From assembly GCA_037013685.1 (NCBI GenBank), contig CM072899.1:12132479-12196478 (forward strand): 64,000 nt of DNA, in the 5' to 3' direction. Below are positions 11,353 to 23,830 of the stretch, one piece after another. Source of the DNA: Acridotheres tristis (lineage: Eukaryota; Chordata; Aves; Passeriformes; Sturnidae). Made by a program: the position numbers and the translations under genes. The notes beneath the pieces are model-generated. The model saw only the letters and a program-made list of their open reading frames with translations, was not told where the DNA came from and did no database searches. Every line of letters begins with the position of its first letter. Positions within the stretch are counted from its first letter, which is position 1.

Positions 11353-14300
11353 CTGTATCCAGAAGCTGAAACTGGTGCCAAAAGCAGCCATCCATCTGGC
11401 AAACACAGTGTTTTGCAAGAACTTGTAGTGCTGCTTTTGCCTTGGGTCCCAGGGAGACTTGCTGCTGGAATTTAAAGGTCTGTTTTTGACACAGGCTGTA
11501 AACAGCCCAAGAGCAAGGCTGCTTGTGCTTTTGTTATCCTGAAATCAGAGGACACAACTAAACTGAAATCCATCTAGCACATACTGGAAGAGCAAGGACA
11601 GGGCATTCCCTGGGAGTGTCTCATGCAGGAATTCACCTAATTCATTTGTCCAAAATACCCTTGTTGCTTGTTCCCATGGAAATGTTATGAAGTTCATATC
11701 TTTTTCTTGGTTCATCTATTTTTCTGACTGATAAACTGCTGCAGGGCGTTTAATTTTACTTTGGATTTATGAAGTTGATTTTAAATGAAAAAACACATAC
11801 TCGCAGCCATGAATAAGCATCTCTCTTTCCAAAATCCAGACAAAGTTGTGTCAGTACCAGAGGACAATGCCTGGCAGTGCAAATGTCCCCACGGCAGTGC
11901 CTGCTGTCAGCCAGAACACCCCCCAGCACCAGGAATGCAGCGATGGCTGCGCTGTGGGTGTCCGAGCGAAACACAGCTTACCCAAATAAATGTGACTTGA
12001 CATATCAAACATGAAGTTGAAAAATAATTTAAATAGCAGCTCATTTTTAAAATAACTCAGGATCTGATTTCGTGACCTGGGAAGTCAGATCCTATACAAA
12101 CCCACACAATGCTCCAGTGTGCAGCTAATCAGGGCTTCCTGCCCCTAGCAGATACCGCAGGCACGGGCCTCATTAGGCATTTTCTCTGCCTACTTCCAAT
12201 CTTACTTACTGCTTGTGTTTGCACTCAGGGTAACCAGAGTTCTCTTCCTAATATGATACACCCGTTTTTCTCAGGGTCTGAATTTCTTTTCTTGTGCTTT
12301 TACTCTGTGAGTTGGAGTTTGAAGGAGTGACCGTGTAAAGTTGGAAGTAAGCACCTCACATCTGCCAGAGCTCACGGACTGCACAGAATTCCAAGTGTTT
12401 CCCAGTTACTCTTCAGGAGCTGTTGTAACCTGAGATACAGATGAATAGTTTTGTTTGACTTCAGAGGAGTAGCCAAGTTCCTCCTTGGGACAGCTGGATG
12501 TAGCATAGGAAGGAACGCTTTCCAGGGGAACAGTGTATATTTTTTAAACAAACCAAAACTCTTCTGTGTGACATAAACAAAATTGTTGACCTATGTCCAG
12601 CCAAAGGGGGAGTTTTTTGGCTTTCCTGGCACACACTCCAGGATGCAGCAGTGAGGTGAGAATGCCAGTGTGCAGAGTGAGTGAAAACACAAGATCCCAG
12701 CAATTTCAGAGGAAAGGCATGACAGTGTGGTGCTCATTTCCACCGTCCCCACTGCAGTGTTCTCATGATGGCAAATAACCAACCCCAACAGCACTTTTAA
12801 GTGGATTTGCTTTCTGCAAAAGATTGAAGTCATGCTCCTTTCTCTTTTTTAAACATTCTCACAAAAATATTCCCAGACAAAAATCTTGCATAAAAGAAGC
12901 CTTAAGTCTCCTGACTCATTTGAAAGCTGCTTTATTAGCCCCTACATGGCTGATAAGCCTTGCCTGGTGCATAAGGACACAAGGGCTGTACATTGTTCTG
13001 CTGCTCAGCTCAGTGCTGGGATTGATCCAGCAGGGATTGATCCAGCCAAGCAATTAGAGAATTTAACTTCCTCCATAAATGCTTGTACGTGTGAGGCATG
13101 TGTTTGGGGGCATTCCTCTACTTGAAAGAAATCTAAGGTTTTAAACATGTTGCAGAAGCAGGAGGAATGGCAAAGGCCTCTGTGGACAGCATCACATTGA
13201 TTTGGGTGAGAATTAGGAATAATAAAAGGCAGAAGAAAAGCACTTGGACCTGGCCAGCCTCAAGCCACCCTTCCCCCTGCATAGCTGTTAGTCAGTTCTG
13301 CTATTAGTGAGTATATTGCACCGTAACAATGTCCTGCAGCTGAGCTCTGCCCAGCAACACCCTAGAAGAGGAAAGGAGGGTGTGCGGGTGCAAGAAGAAC
13401 CAGGAGGGGGAAAAAGGCAGGGTGTTGCCGGCGTCCCGGAACAAATGGAAGAAACCACCCCGGGGTGGGCAGAAGGAAGGTGGCAGTTTGGAAAACCCTG
13501 AGATGTGTGTACCCTGCATGAACTAGGGGGCTAGGTGTCTGGGGACAACACAGCAAGGGTTTGTCCAAAGAAACTGGAGTTCCCAGATGGGAGAAAACAG
13601 GGCAGGAAGAAAGCTGAATAGATCACTCACCCCATGGCACAGTTAATGCCTTATCAATTCCTAGGATCTTTTCTGCCTGTATACTTTCCCTAAAAAATGT
13701 GAGATTCCCATGGGGGGATCCTCACTCTGCTCTGGCTTAACCTTTGGCTTGTAGGGCAAAACTTGCAATTCCCAGGTTCCTGCTTTTCTCAAAACGATGA
13801 TTCCTGGATTTTATGAAGCAGGCCCAAAATCACCAGCTCAAAATAAAAAAAAACAACAAAAAAAGGACTAAATGATATACTAATGGGAGATGATGGCATT
13901 AGAAAGGTGATACTGGTGGTGCTAGTTGGGCAGCTGGCACCTTCTGCTCCTTGTGTGCCTGGCAGTCCTGAAATGGGAGATCTATTGAGAAATGGCCCAG
14001 TCACAAGCTGTCTAACTGAAAAGGACCAAAAGTAAAAATAGACACTTTTCAATTAAGGAACTGTGCATTTCAAAGGCAATTCAGCCACCGCAGCATCTGG
14101 CACTGCACTTCACATCAGCCATCTGGTATGGCACTCCAAGCAAGGAACCTTGTATTTGTAACTATTGTCACTTCCCTACAGGTTAAAACACCAACCAAGA
14201 GCCTGGTATGACACAAAGGGGGAAAACCAGTGCTCTGGCAAGCCCAGTCCTACTAATCAGAGTGAGCAAGAGCCAAATGTAAAAGGGGAACAGGGTTGGG

Positions 14301-15385
14301 GCATGGTTTGAGGATCTTTTTTGAGGGTGGTTGCTGTACCTTAGTTCCAGTTGCCTCATTGCTGCAATAGTGGTTTTAGAGAAGGGGGAGGGAAGAGTGA
14401 GTTATAGATAGAACAGCCCCAGGTAAATTGTTTTATCTTTACAGCCCTGGTGATAACATGGTTTGCAGCAGGATGGGGGTGATCCGATCCAGCTGGGGCC
14501 AGTTTTGCTATGTGGAAGCCCCTCAGGGGCCTGGCAGTGAGGATGTCACCAGTGCAGGGCTGCAGGAGCTCTGCAAAGCTCTGGGTTATCACCACTGCCC
14601 TCTCAGAGGCACTGAATATTTGCACAGGCACAGCATGGTGGCCGCCCAGGTGCCTCTGGGGGCCCTTGTTTGCTTTTGACTTCTCTGAGGCTCAAGCCTG
14701 GGAAGGGAGATGGCAGCAGCTCCTTTAGGGAGTCCCCAGATTTCAATATGCCCTAGGAGGGCCAGGTGCACCACAAGTCTCCTTCTCCTGCTCTCTGCAG
14801 AGCAGTTGTCTTCTGGATATATATCCTCTTTGTTGAACTTTGTATGTGAAACTCTTCCGCTGTTCTGCATGGACTTTAGTTCGTTTGGCACAGCCATCGC
14901 TGGCTGGCAAGCAGGTGGTATGACTGTGTCTTAAAGCATGGGGCTGAGCCTGCCAGCACACCTGTGTTATCTCTGTCTCTCTGGGACCAGGAGGTGGGAA
15001 GACTCCGCAGTGAAAGACTGCGATCCTATGGGAAAAGCCCCAGTCTGGCTGTTAACACACTGGTGCTGCTGGTGCTCATCTGGCACAGGTACTGTGACAC
15101 AGCCACAGCCCAGAGCCTGGGAGCTCCATACAGACGGATGAGCCATTCCCTGTCCTGTGACAGGCTGGTTTGGCCCCAAGGAGCCTTCCTCCCGCTCCTT
15201 CCCCAGCCTTGGCAGCAGTGCGCTGAGTTTTCTGCGGTTCTCACAGCAACTGCAAATTTTCCTTCTGCAAAGCAGAAATCTTCTCCCAGGTTCCTTGACA
15301 GCAGCAAAGTTCCAGTAGCGAAGTGGCAGGGGGTGATGAGGCAGTTGCAAACTGATCAAGCACAACTGGAGAACGGCTTCGTTGT

Positions 15386-15735
15386 CTGAGGGGGGGCCAG
15401 ACCGGCTTCCCTTCCCGGCAGATCCAGCCGCTCTGACAGCTCCTAGGAGCGCTGATGCAGCGGGCAGGGGGTGTGTGCGGGCACAGCCCGGCTCCATTCC
15501 CGCCGCTCCGTGCCCGCCGCTCCGTGCCCACAGCTCCGTGCCCCCCATGGCGAGCGGCCCCACAGAGCCCTTGGCACTGCTGCCCCCTGCCGGCCGCCGA
15601 GCCCCGCTTGGCCCTCACGGCGGCCCCGCCGCTCCCCGCGCCGGACAAGCCCCAGCGAAACGCCTTACTGGTTTAATTTGATAAAAATCCCCACAGGAAA
15701 AAAAAAGACAAAACCAAAAGCAAAAACGCGGCGGT
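15386..15735. promoter_or_regulatory. Isolated CpG-rich island with 14-bp tandem repeat
   Basis: About 290 bp of strongly GC-rich sequence with roughly 34 CpGs by eye, in an AT-rich intergenic setting. Within it, 15501-15542 holds three 14-bp units (two identical CGCCGCTCCGTGCC, then CACAGCTCCGTGCC). A CR1 3' end abuts its right edge. Open frames on both strands run through it but look compositional. It could be an unmethylated enhancer or the promoter of a non-coding RNA; no transcript structure is visible. Confidence 0.55.
15501..15542. repeat. 14-bp tandem repeat, three units
   Basis: Units start at 15501, 15515 and 15529. The first two are identical and the third differs at its second to fourth bases. 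Each carries a CTCCGTGCC core. It lies inside the CpG-rich island. Confidence 0.9.
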
Positions 15736-15737
15736 GA

Positions 15738-16430
15738 AATAATAGAGCCATAGAATCGCTTAGGCTGGAAAATCCCTCTAAGATACCAAGTCCAACCATT
15801 AACCAGGCACTGCCAAGCTACCTGTAACTTAAGTACCTCAGTGCCACAACTGCATGGCTTTTAAACACCTCCAGGGATGGTGATTCCACCACTGCATTAG
15901 GCAGCCCATTCCAGTGCTTGACAGTGCCTTTAGTGAAGAAATTTTCCTTAATATCCAATCTAAACCTCCCCTGGTGCAACTTGAGGCTGCTTCTTCTTGT
16001 CCTGTCACTTGTTACACCTGGGAGAAGGTCCCCTCTAAGCCTCCTTTTCTCCAGGCTAAACACCCCCAGCCACTCCCAAGGAGCCTTGTGCTCCAGCCCC
16101 TTCCCCAGCCCTGTTTCCTTTCTCTGGACACACTGCAGCCCCTCAATGTCTTTTGTGTAGTGAGGGGCCCAAAACTGAGCCCAGGATTGGAGCTGTGGCC
16201 TCAACAGTGCCCAGTACAGGGGGACAATCCCTGCCCTGGTCCTGCTGGCCACACTATTGCTGATACAGCCAGCATGCCACTGGCCTTCTTGGCCACCTGG
16301 GCACACGCTGGCTCCTGTTCAGCTGCTGTAACCAGCACCCCCAGATCCTTTTCCGACAGGCAACTTTCCAGCCACTCTGCCCCCAAATAACCCAGAGCCT
16401 GCGTGGCCGATGGGCTCATCCGCACTCCCC
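15738..16430 (-). mobile_element. CR1 LINE, 5'-truncated, decayed ORF2 3' end
   Basis: Chicken-repeat-1 is the main LINE of birds, a non-LTR retrotransposon whose ORF2 encodes endonuclease and reverse transcriptase. Reading the minus strand, an ORF2 C-terminus is visible: LGAEWLESCLSEKDLGVLV and [13 protein letters not shown] near 16386-16270, then [45 protein letters not shown] and [12 protein letters not shown] down to about 15850. The motifs change frame between the first and second groups, so the copy is frameshifted and dead. The element ends with the CR1-type tail GATTCTATGG near 15740-15750. The 5' part is missing, as is usual for CR1. The right edge is approximate. Confidence 0.9.
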
Positions 16431-19400
16431 AGGCCTTGAGAACCACGGTGGTGGGGTGGGAGCAGGGAAGGGGCTGTGCTGCCCCTGCTGCGGCCTGGGA
16501 GTATCTTCTCATGCTGCAGGAATGTGGTTATGTCATGGTGAGTCCCCCACACGCCCCGCTGCTGCCTCCCAGCCCGCTGCCGGCTGACAGCTCTGGGAAG
16601 CATCGTTACTGCTGAAATGGAGGCATAAATTTCTGCTGGCAGGGCTCCTGGCTGTGAAAACTTGTAAGCCCTAACAACCGCTCACTGCGACAGTGTTACT
16701 CCAACATTTCCCATGGTCCCAGTCCCATCCCTCAGAGCTGGGGGCAGGAAGAGGGGGAAAAGGTTTTAAAAACTTTTCATTTTCCTTATGTAGTTGAGCG
16801 TTACCGGGGGCGATATTTCTGCCTGTGCATGAATCCTTCCTGCTGAACTCACGGGGCATGACGCACCCACAGGAGGGGAGAGCATGCCCGAGACAAGAGC
16901 GACTGAAGTACACTCCTGCTGAGCTGCTCTTTCTGAGGATTTCTATTTCTTTTTCCAGCCGAGGAGTTTTATTATTAAAGAAAGAACATGAGATTTTTAT
17001 GAGTGATTTTACAAATTAGTTTCTCAAATTGTTTGCAGCAGCACAAGAAATGTTGCAGTCATTAAAGTTCATAGAAAGTATCAAATGCTCCATCACCACA
17101 AAGTTTCCTTGTGCAAGAGAAACAAAGCGAAGTCGCCCCTGTTATGTTTAGACGTCTGACTCAGAAATGCTGTTCATCACCTCTCCACCATAGCATACAG
17201 CAACTCATCCTGCCCTTGTGCATATTGCTAGAACGAGCCCGGAGCTGAACCAGCACAAACCCAGCTACAAACATGATTTTAAAAACAAACAACTAATTAT
17301 TTCCATTCACCTCATTTAATTTGGGCTCATGCATAAATGTTTTTCATCCAATAGTCCAAAATATGTCATGTATTAGGAGCTAAAGAGTCCAACCCAATGA
17401 ATGAGTCATCACCCAGTGGATGAAATCCCATATCTTCATGGCTGCTCATAAATAAGAAAAGTTCAACTTTATAGTAAGTCATAAGTAAACAATGAACTAT
17501 ATGAAAATCAGGCTCAGCTGTGTTATAACTGCATGGGCACAGTGCCCACACAGAAATGAAAAGCGAATGTGATACCATCACTGTTTGGCTTTGGAGACTG
17601 AATTTGGGACTGAGACTATGAGAGGGGTTTTGATCGTGTAGCAGGGCAGTCAGACATCCAGGCCTTTGAGGCCACTGGAGATGCCTGTTTGCAATAAATA
17701 ACACATTATCCTGGCCATTAGCACTTCTGAACCTCAGAATTTTCTGAAATTATAGTCTAGTATCTTCTTGCAACAGCCCAAAATTTCTAGGCAGTGCTTT
17801 CATGTTCTTGCAACCTGCTCCTTCATCAGTGCTCTCTCCTAGAGGGAAAAGAAGGGCAGCAAAAATCTGTTTCTTCACCCTGAGATGAGTATCAGTACAT
17901 CCTGTGCATCCCTAATAACCATACCCTGAGTGCCGGGCTGGAGTCAAAGAGCTGGCTGGAGTTTTTGATTTAATAACTATTTGAACCAGTGTTATGAAAG
18001 AAGGCAGGAAATAGCCGAAAGTATTGGTCAACCTCTATCTTGTTATAAAATTAAGAGCATATAAAACACAGTACTGAAATAACTGGAAGCCTGACCACAC
18101 TGTAGAAGGGCCAGGCAAGAGAAGGTGTGTTGATGGCACTGAGAAAGACTCTGGCACATGGTCATGAAGGGATCCTTCTGCAGCAGGGGCAGCTGAAGCC
18201 ACCTCCAAGTTTGAGCTCCATTGCCACCTCAGAACCTCGGCCACAAGCTCATGGGGCTGCAGCCAATTTTGCAGGGGCATTTACTCCAATAAAAACATCT
18301 TTCTGCTCCTGAGAAAGAGAAGTGTTTTGCTATCTTGTCAAAGAGTCTAGGAAATGTCTTATACTTTCCCATTTGTATTCAGGTTAATGGTGCCAATGGG
18401 ATACGAAGAAGACCACAGGAAGCAAATACTTGAATTTTAGAGGAAATCCAGGATGTAGTTGGATGTGCTAGAAGGACAATCAAAAAGGCTGACAATCTCA
18501 AAGGATATTCTCTTTATATTATACTGACATCGTGCAGGTAACCATTAATGGCAGAGCTGCTATTGTCTGAAGAAAGTGCTCCAGGGATAGGTGCCTGACA
18601 GAGGAGTCAGCTTTGAAGTCTTCCAGGTCTGCATGGGCTTTTTGGCAGACTCTGAAGTAGAGATGTGCAGCTGCTCCCTCACCATAGCCTTCTCCTCTCA
18701 AATACAGTAGAGCAGCTCAGGCTGCCTTTTGGCTGGCAGTGAGGCCAAGACAGTAGCTGTCTGGCTACAGGAAGGGAAGAGACCAAAGCAGCTTTTCCCT
18801 GGGTGAGCAAAACTCCAGCCTCTGCCAAAGTACACAAGGACACAGGGCGCCTTGTGGCTGTCCCTGCAGAACAGGGGCTGGGGCAGATGGGGATATCCGT
18901 TCATCAGTGATGTGTCCAGACACGGGGGAGGGTTTGAGATGTGTCACAAGAATGGAAGCCCAGAAAAGGCCCAAGCCTGGCCACAGGCACTAGGTCCATC
19001 CCAAGGGATGCAGGGTCTCATGCTGGAGAATGGGGCCGGGCTCCCTTCCTCTTTCCTGCCCCGACATGACTGCATTTCTCTAAAAGGCTGAGAACAGTTG
19101 TGCCCTCTCAGGAATTCACAGATGATTTACAAGTCCTCTCAGGAGACCTCCAAAGAGCTCCTCTGGCTCCTTGCCTTCCTGATGGTTCTTGACCCAAGTG
19201 GCTCCGGCAGGCTGGACAGTACCACAGTCTCAGCTCGGGTTTTTCCCAAAAAAGATGCTCTGATTGGGGAAGTTGTTTCATTCTCTCAACCCTTGGTACA
19301 GTTGTAACAGGGCAAACACGGATTATATCCAACCTGAGATGTGACTGCACAAGCCCAGATCACTACTTGCTGTCCAAGCAGAGAACCTCTGTATACATTC

Positions 19401-22400
19401 TCATTTTAAATTGGAAAATTATTGTACTTTAATAAAGTTCTCTAAATGGATGAATAATTTCCACAAGGAAAGAATGTTAAACTTGTATTGGCACAACCTT
19501 ACTTCTAATCAAGTGATCTTCATAATTCTCCAAAACAAGCGAAACTTCATATTTTCCATACATAACCATCTTTGTCACCCAAAGTACTTTGTATTCAATA
19601 CAAATACCAGCTTTCATTAAAGAAAAAAATCCTTTTGGTGCGCAGTTTTTCTGGCATTGCATATCTCTGGTTCACTCACTCAACATGTTTAGAATTAAAT
19701 CACAAAACCTTAACTCACCCTCTAATGATCTGTTTGTTTCCAGATTCATATTCCCACAATATGTTTGCTGACAGCAGTTGGGCTCTTTGACAAAAGTCAA
19801 GAAATTTTTCCCAGCAATGTATATTTGCTTCGTTCTGGCGAATTACAGGAGAAGGGTGCAGGCTGTACAAGCTGTCACCAGTAACGTGACTGTAAGACCA
19901 AGTGTTATTTATTTAGTACAAGCTAAATGTTTATACTAAGTGTTCTTTGTTCCGAACATTATCACTTCAACATTGAGCTTTTTATGAAGAGAGTTGTGAG
20001 AAAGGTTGAGCCCTGTTGTGAAAGGATTTTTAAATTTAGCATCACTATGACTTGGAGCCAAAACCCTGATGCATACAGTTCTCAGGAGAATGATGGAAAA
20101 AAGCTGCTCCCCTTGGTTTCAGAGGCTTCTAAACTGTTCTTTTTGACTTTGTATTATGTGTAAGAACTGAATAAAAGCAAACCAGTTCTTGAAAGTATAT
20201 GTTGTTTCAAAAAGAATCCAAAATCTTACACTCCAAATAATGTTCAATGTGGCACTTCGATATTACTGCACCTTATCCTTTTCTCCCCCTCTTAAAATAA
20301 TCCCTTCAAATTCACATCGATTTCACAAAGCACTTTGACCTCAACAGAAACAAAACACGCTGGGATGAAATCTGGCCCTACCGATATTCCTCAGCCTTTC
20401 TCATCTACCCACTGACGGATGGGGTCTGGAAGGTGTCCCCACCTTGGTGTCCACACACAGCTGCACTTCAAGCAACAACGACAAGCAGCCCTTCTTCAAT
20501 AAACCAGTGAAACCAGTTTATTAAACTGGTGATAAAGTGAAACTAAGTCTGTAATACCTGGAGAGCCCAGGATATCTTTCAAAAGTCAAGCGCAAGTTAC
20601 TCTGTCAGAAGAGTATTGGAGGAGTATTGGAGTATTGCTCTGTCAGGAGCATGAATAATCTCATTCCATATAAACACACTTGAAAACTGAATCCCAGTAT
20701 GATATTTGCTATTCAGAAAAGACAACAAGAAAAAGGAGAGCAGCAGGAGGGTGATGACTATGGCACAGGAAACCCACCTTGTAGTGAAGGGCTTTGAGAT
20801 CCTGCTCTGCTGCTGAGAAGGTCAAGGCCAGACGTTGTGACGAGCTGCACCACCTGCATGGAGAGAGCAATGTCAGAGGCCAGGGGTTTCCACTTCCCAG
20901 GGGAAAAGTGACTCATGGCAGAAAACTGCAGCTAAGCAGCACACAGTAGGGAAATATATGTTCAAACAGGAATAACTTCACCTCGTGAATAGCTAACCGG
21001 ACCCTTAACTATCTCTTACAGTACATCCTCCACCTCTCATATGGAAGGAAGAATCAATGTCAGATTTTTCTCTAAAACACACGTAATTTGAATAGGAACA
21101 GTTGAAGGCAGTTGTCCCACCTTACATACTGTATTTCATCCTAGTTCCTGTTTTCTTGGGAGCATTCATCCTATGAATAGTGATGCCAAGTTTTACTCCT
21201 AGAAAGCATTAACATCTTAATATTACTTCCATTTTTACAGCAGCTAGAATTATCTTTGTTCATTGAAAAATATTTTAGACACAACAAATAGAATACCTCT
21301 GGGTTTATCTGAAGAAAGGAAATCCTTTCTGCAGACACCCCTCTGGTCCCTGCTGAGTTGCCAACTCCAAAGCCTGCAGAATGCCCAGCAGCATGCAAGG
21401 GTGTTTCTCTGGGGTGTGAACCCTCCTACAGATAACAGCTTTATGGCACAGGCATTGTTCTTTACCAGTGCCCTGTTTTCACAGGTATCTAATGAATAGG
21501 CTTTCAACTGCAAAAACACAGGCTGAGATCAAGAAGGCAAATGACCTTTGTGCTTGTGATTGTATGTTCACATAGTTACGCTTATTTTCCTCATTAACAT
21601 ATAGGAATCCCTTTTTTGTTAATGCACTTTATTTAATTCTAATCGTGTTTTTGTTGTATTTAAAAGTCTAGAGGAAAACAGAAAAAAAGTCCCATTGTTC
21701 TCCCACATGTTTGTTTTCACTACAACTACTAAGAGGAAAAGCCCTTTACAAAAACAGGATACAGCAGACTTCTCTACTCTGTGCACCCCCCGCACAGTCG
21801 CACACTCTGGGCATGGCTGCAGTGGTAATCGAGAGTCCATAGAAAGTCATCAGTGATTGAAAAACTTCAATGGCAGTTTTATTATCTACTTGAATGAGAG
21901 TAGTATCAAGTCCCTGCTGAATAAACCTCCCCAGCCTGGGCAGGTTGTGCTCCCCTGGGACAAATTACCACCTGCCTTAGGACATATTCTCTGTGACATC
22001 AATTATAGAGAGGGGGCAGACAGGGATGTCCTGCACCATTGTGGAAGGGCTTAAGTCAATGACAGAAGCCAAAGCACCCAGCATCCCTTCCCAGAAGTCC
22101 TAAGAGACAAATCACCAGGGAACCATGTGATGTCACCTACATCAGGTGCTGCCTGGCCACAAGCAATGCTCCAGATCCCCCATGGATCTTACTTTGCAGC
22201 CACAGGCTGTCTCTGGGGTGCCCTCAGGAGTGGGGCTCTCCGCTGCATTTCTACTAATGACTTTTCAAAGCTCCTTTCTTAATGTATCCCATGGCCTCCT
22301 TTCCCCCCTCTAGGATTATTGCTTCTCCTGACGGATTTTTAACTTGGCCAGTCAGCAGAGGGGTTCCTGGCTGTGCCAGCAACCCTCTGGAAAGACTGGA

Positions 22401-23480
22401 GCTGAGGCAGGGGAACTCGTAAGCTGCACTCTCATTGCAAAGCACATTCCTGTGTGTTGTTGTTAAGAAGATAATAAAAATTGCTGCTTTCTTTCTCCCC
22501 ACACGTTAGCATTTGGAAGAGTTCATACTTCCAAAGAGTAACACTGACTTGTTCTTCGTGATACGGAAGAATAAATCAAATGCAATTACCAGAAGACCTG
22601 CATGGAGAGCCTCATCTCTGGCCAGAAAGTACCTTGGGGGAATCAAGTTCTAGTGACTGAGAGGCCAGTAAAGAGCAATTTGAGCTTTTCTGACTTAAAT
22701 GTGGTGATTGCACTTCCATTCGCCTGGGCAGAAACTACCACTTAGCAGCCTGGCAACCTCCTTCAAACATCATCCCAAGAGGATTTTAGTTTAAAAAAGA
22801 GACTCAAATTTTAGGGAAATACGTCTTCTGATTTCTTTCTAAGGAAAAATGTAAAATGCCATAAGAGTTGAGAATATTCTTGCAGTGAAGGGAACAGAAT
22901 ACTACTTTGGTTTTAGTTTTACAGGATTGTGGTTCTACTTGTTTTTCTTTTAACTGTGTTAAGTAAGTCTTGTTTCTTCACCAGAAATTATTATGATTTT
23001 TGATTTAGCCATGCTTTCTGAATAAGATAATTCTATTATGTAAAATGATTACATTACAATGTAAATTATATGAGAAATGTTTATGCATCCTTAGGTAAAA
23101 CAATACCACTTTATTACTGCAAAATAAACTTTCAGATTACTGACACTTTATCTTTGAACCACAGAGTCTGCTATGGCTCCATAAACTGAAGAGCCAGAGA
23201 GAAAACTTAGCACAACAAGCTATGCCTGATACTACTCAGACCACATTGATTTCAGTTCAAGGGGGGAAAAAAAACCCAAACAATTTCCACTTATATAAAA
23301 ATCTTTCATTGTTTAAATCCTGTAAACTGACATCAGCTGCTTTTTGCATTTATTGGTAAATCTCTGACCATCATCAGAGGACAGGATTGAACAATGCAGC
23401 TGTCATTCCTTTCTCATCAGGGAGAAATAAACCCACAGTGTCCTCCCTCGCTTCATGCAGGGAGTTCAGCTACAAAACTA
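16431..23480. other. Intergenic sequence without recognised genes
   Basis: AT-rich unique DNA. Short open frames carry no family motifs. The only structured item noted is the 19-bp palindrome at 20512-20530. I see no tRNA, LTR or further clear CR1 copy here. Confidence 0.65.
20512..20530. repeat. Perfect 9-bp inverted repeat (Grainyhead-like half-sites)
   Basis: ACCAGTTTA and its exact inverse TAAACTGGT flank one central T. A further AAACCAGT copy sits about 10 bp to the left. The arms resemble Grainyhead-like (GRHL) binding sequences of the AACCAGTTT type. The palindrome is seen directly; factor binding is inference. Confidence 0.5.
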
Positions 23481-23830
23481 CGCTTTTCCCGAACTCTCGG
23501 TATCTGCCGACTCGGTGTCCCAAAAGGCAAGAAATCACAATTCCCCAGGCAGTGTCGGGACAAGCTCCCTTTGAACAACTCCTTTTCTGCAAGCAGCACG
23601 GGCACAGCTGTCCGGGCACTCCGGCCCGGACCCTCACTCCCTGCCGTGCCCTGCAGCCCCATGGCCGGGGTCCCGCCCTGCCCAGCCCCGCCGCCCCTCG
23701 CACCTACCGCCCGCTGCTCCTCCGGCCGCGCCGCCGATGGGTGCGGGGATGGATGGATGGATGGAACTGCGGGCTGCTGCTGTCCCAGCAGCGGGAGGTC
23801 ACCAGGCTGCGGCTCTGATCTTCAGTTCGC
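23481..23830. promoter_or_regulatory. Isolated CpG-rich patch with GGAT microsatellite
   Basis: GC-rich sequence with clustered CpGs, densest at about 23600-23745, followed by a (GGAT)n run at 23747-23764. It contains plus-strand frames of 143 and 221 codons that overlap in different frames and consist of low-complexity Pro/Ala/Gly/Cys-rich translation, so I do not call a gene. It is a candidate promoter or enhancer. Confidence 0.45.
23747..23764. repeat. (GGAT)n microsatellite
   Basis: Four consecutive GGAT units at the right side of the CpG-rich patch. Confidence 0.85.

Larger units (their letters stand above)
6321..15385. other. Intergenic, FLNB upstream flank
   Basis: No recognisable gene or RNA gene. 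Open frames are short, lack family motifs and show no splice-consistent chain. It contains a short CCAT microsatellite (8004-8020), a small duplication around 11307-11352 and otherwise AT-rich unique sequence. Regulatory elements for FLNB may lie here but cannot be identified from one sequence. Confidence 0.7.

Noticed and set aside
14967..15563. 198-codon minus-strand open frame entering the orphan CpG island
   Set aside because: No recognisable domain, an overlapping minus-strand frame at 15241-15648, and no conserved splice context seen.
15818..16306. 162-codon frame as a host gene
   Set aside because: The translation is the CR1 ORF2 C-terminus, so it is annotated as part of a dead LINE.
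21525..21560. GAGATCAAGAAGGCAAATG resembling a CR1 ORF2 segment
   Set aside because: The match is about 20 bp only, with no flanking similarity.
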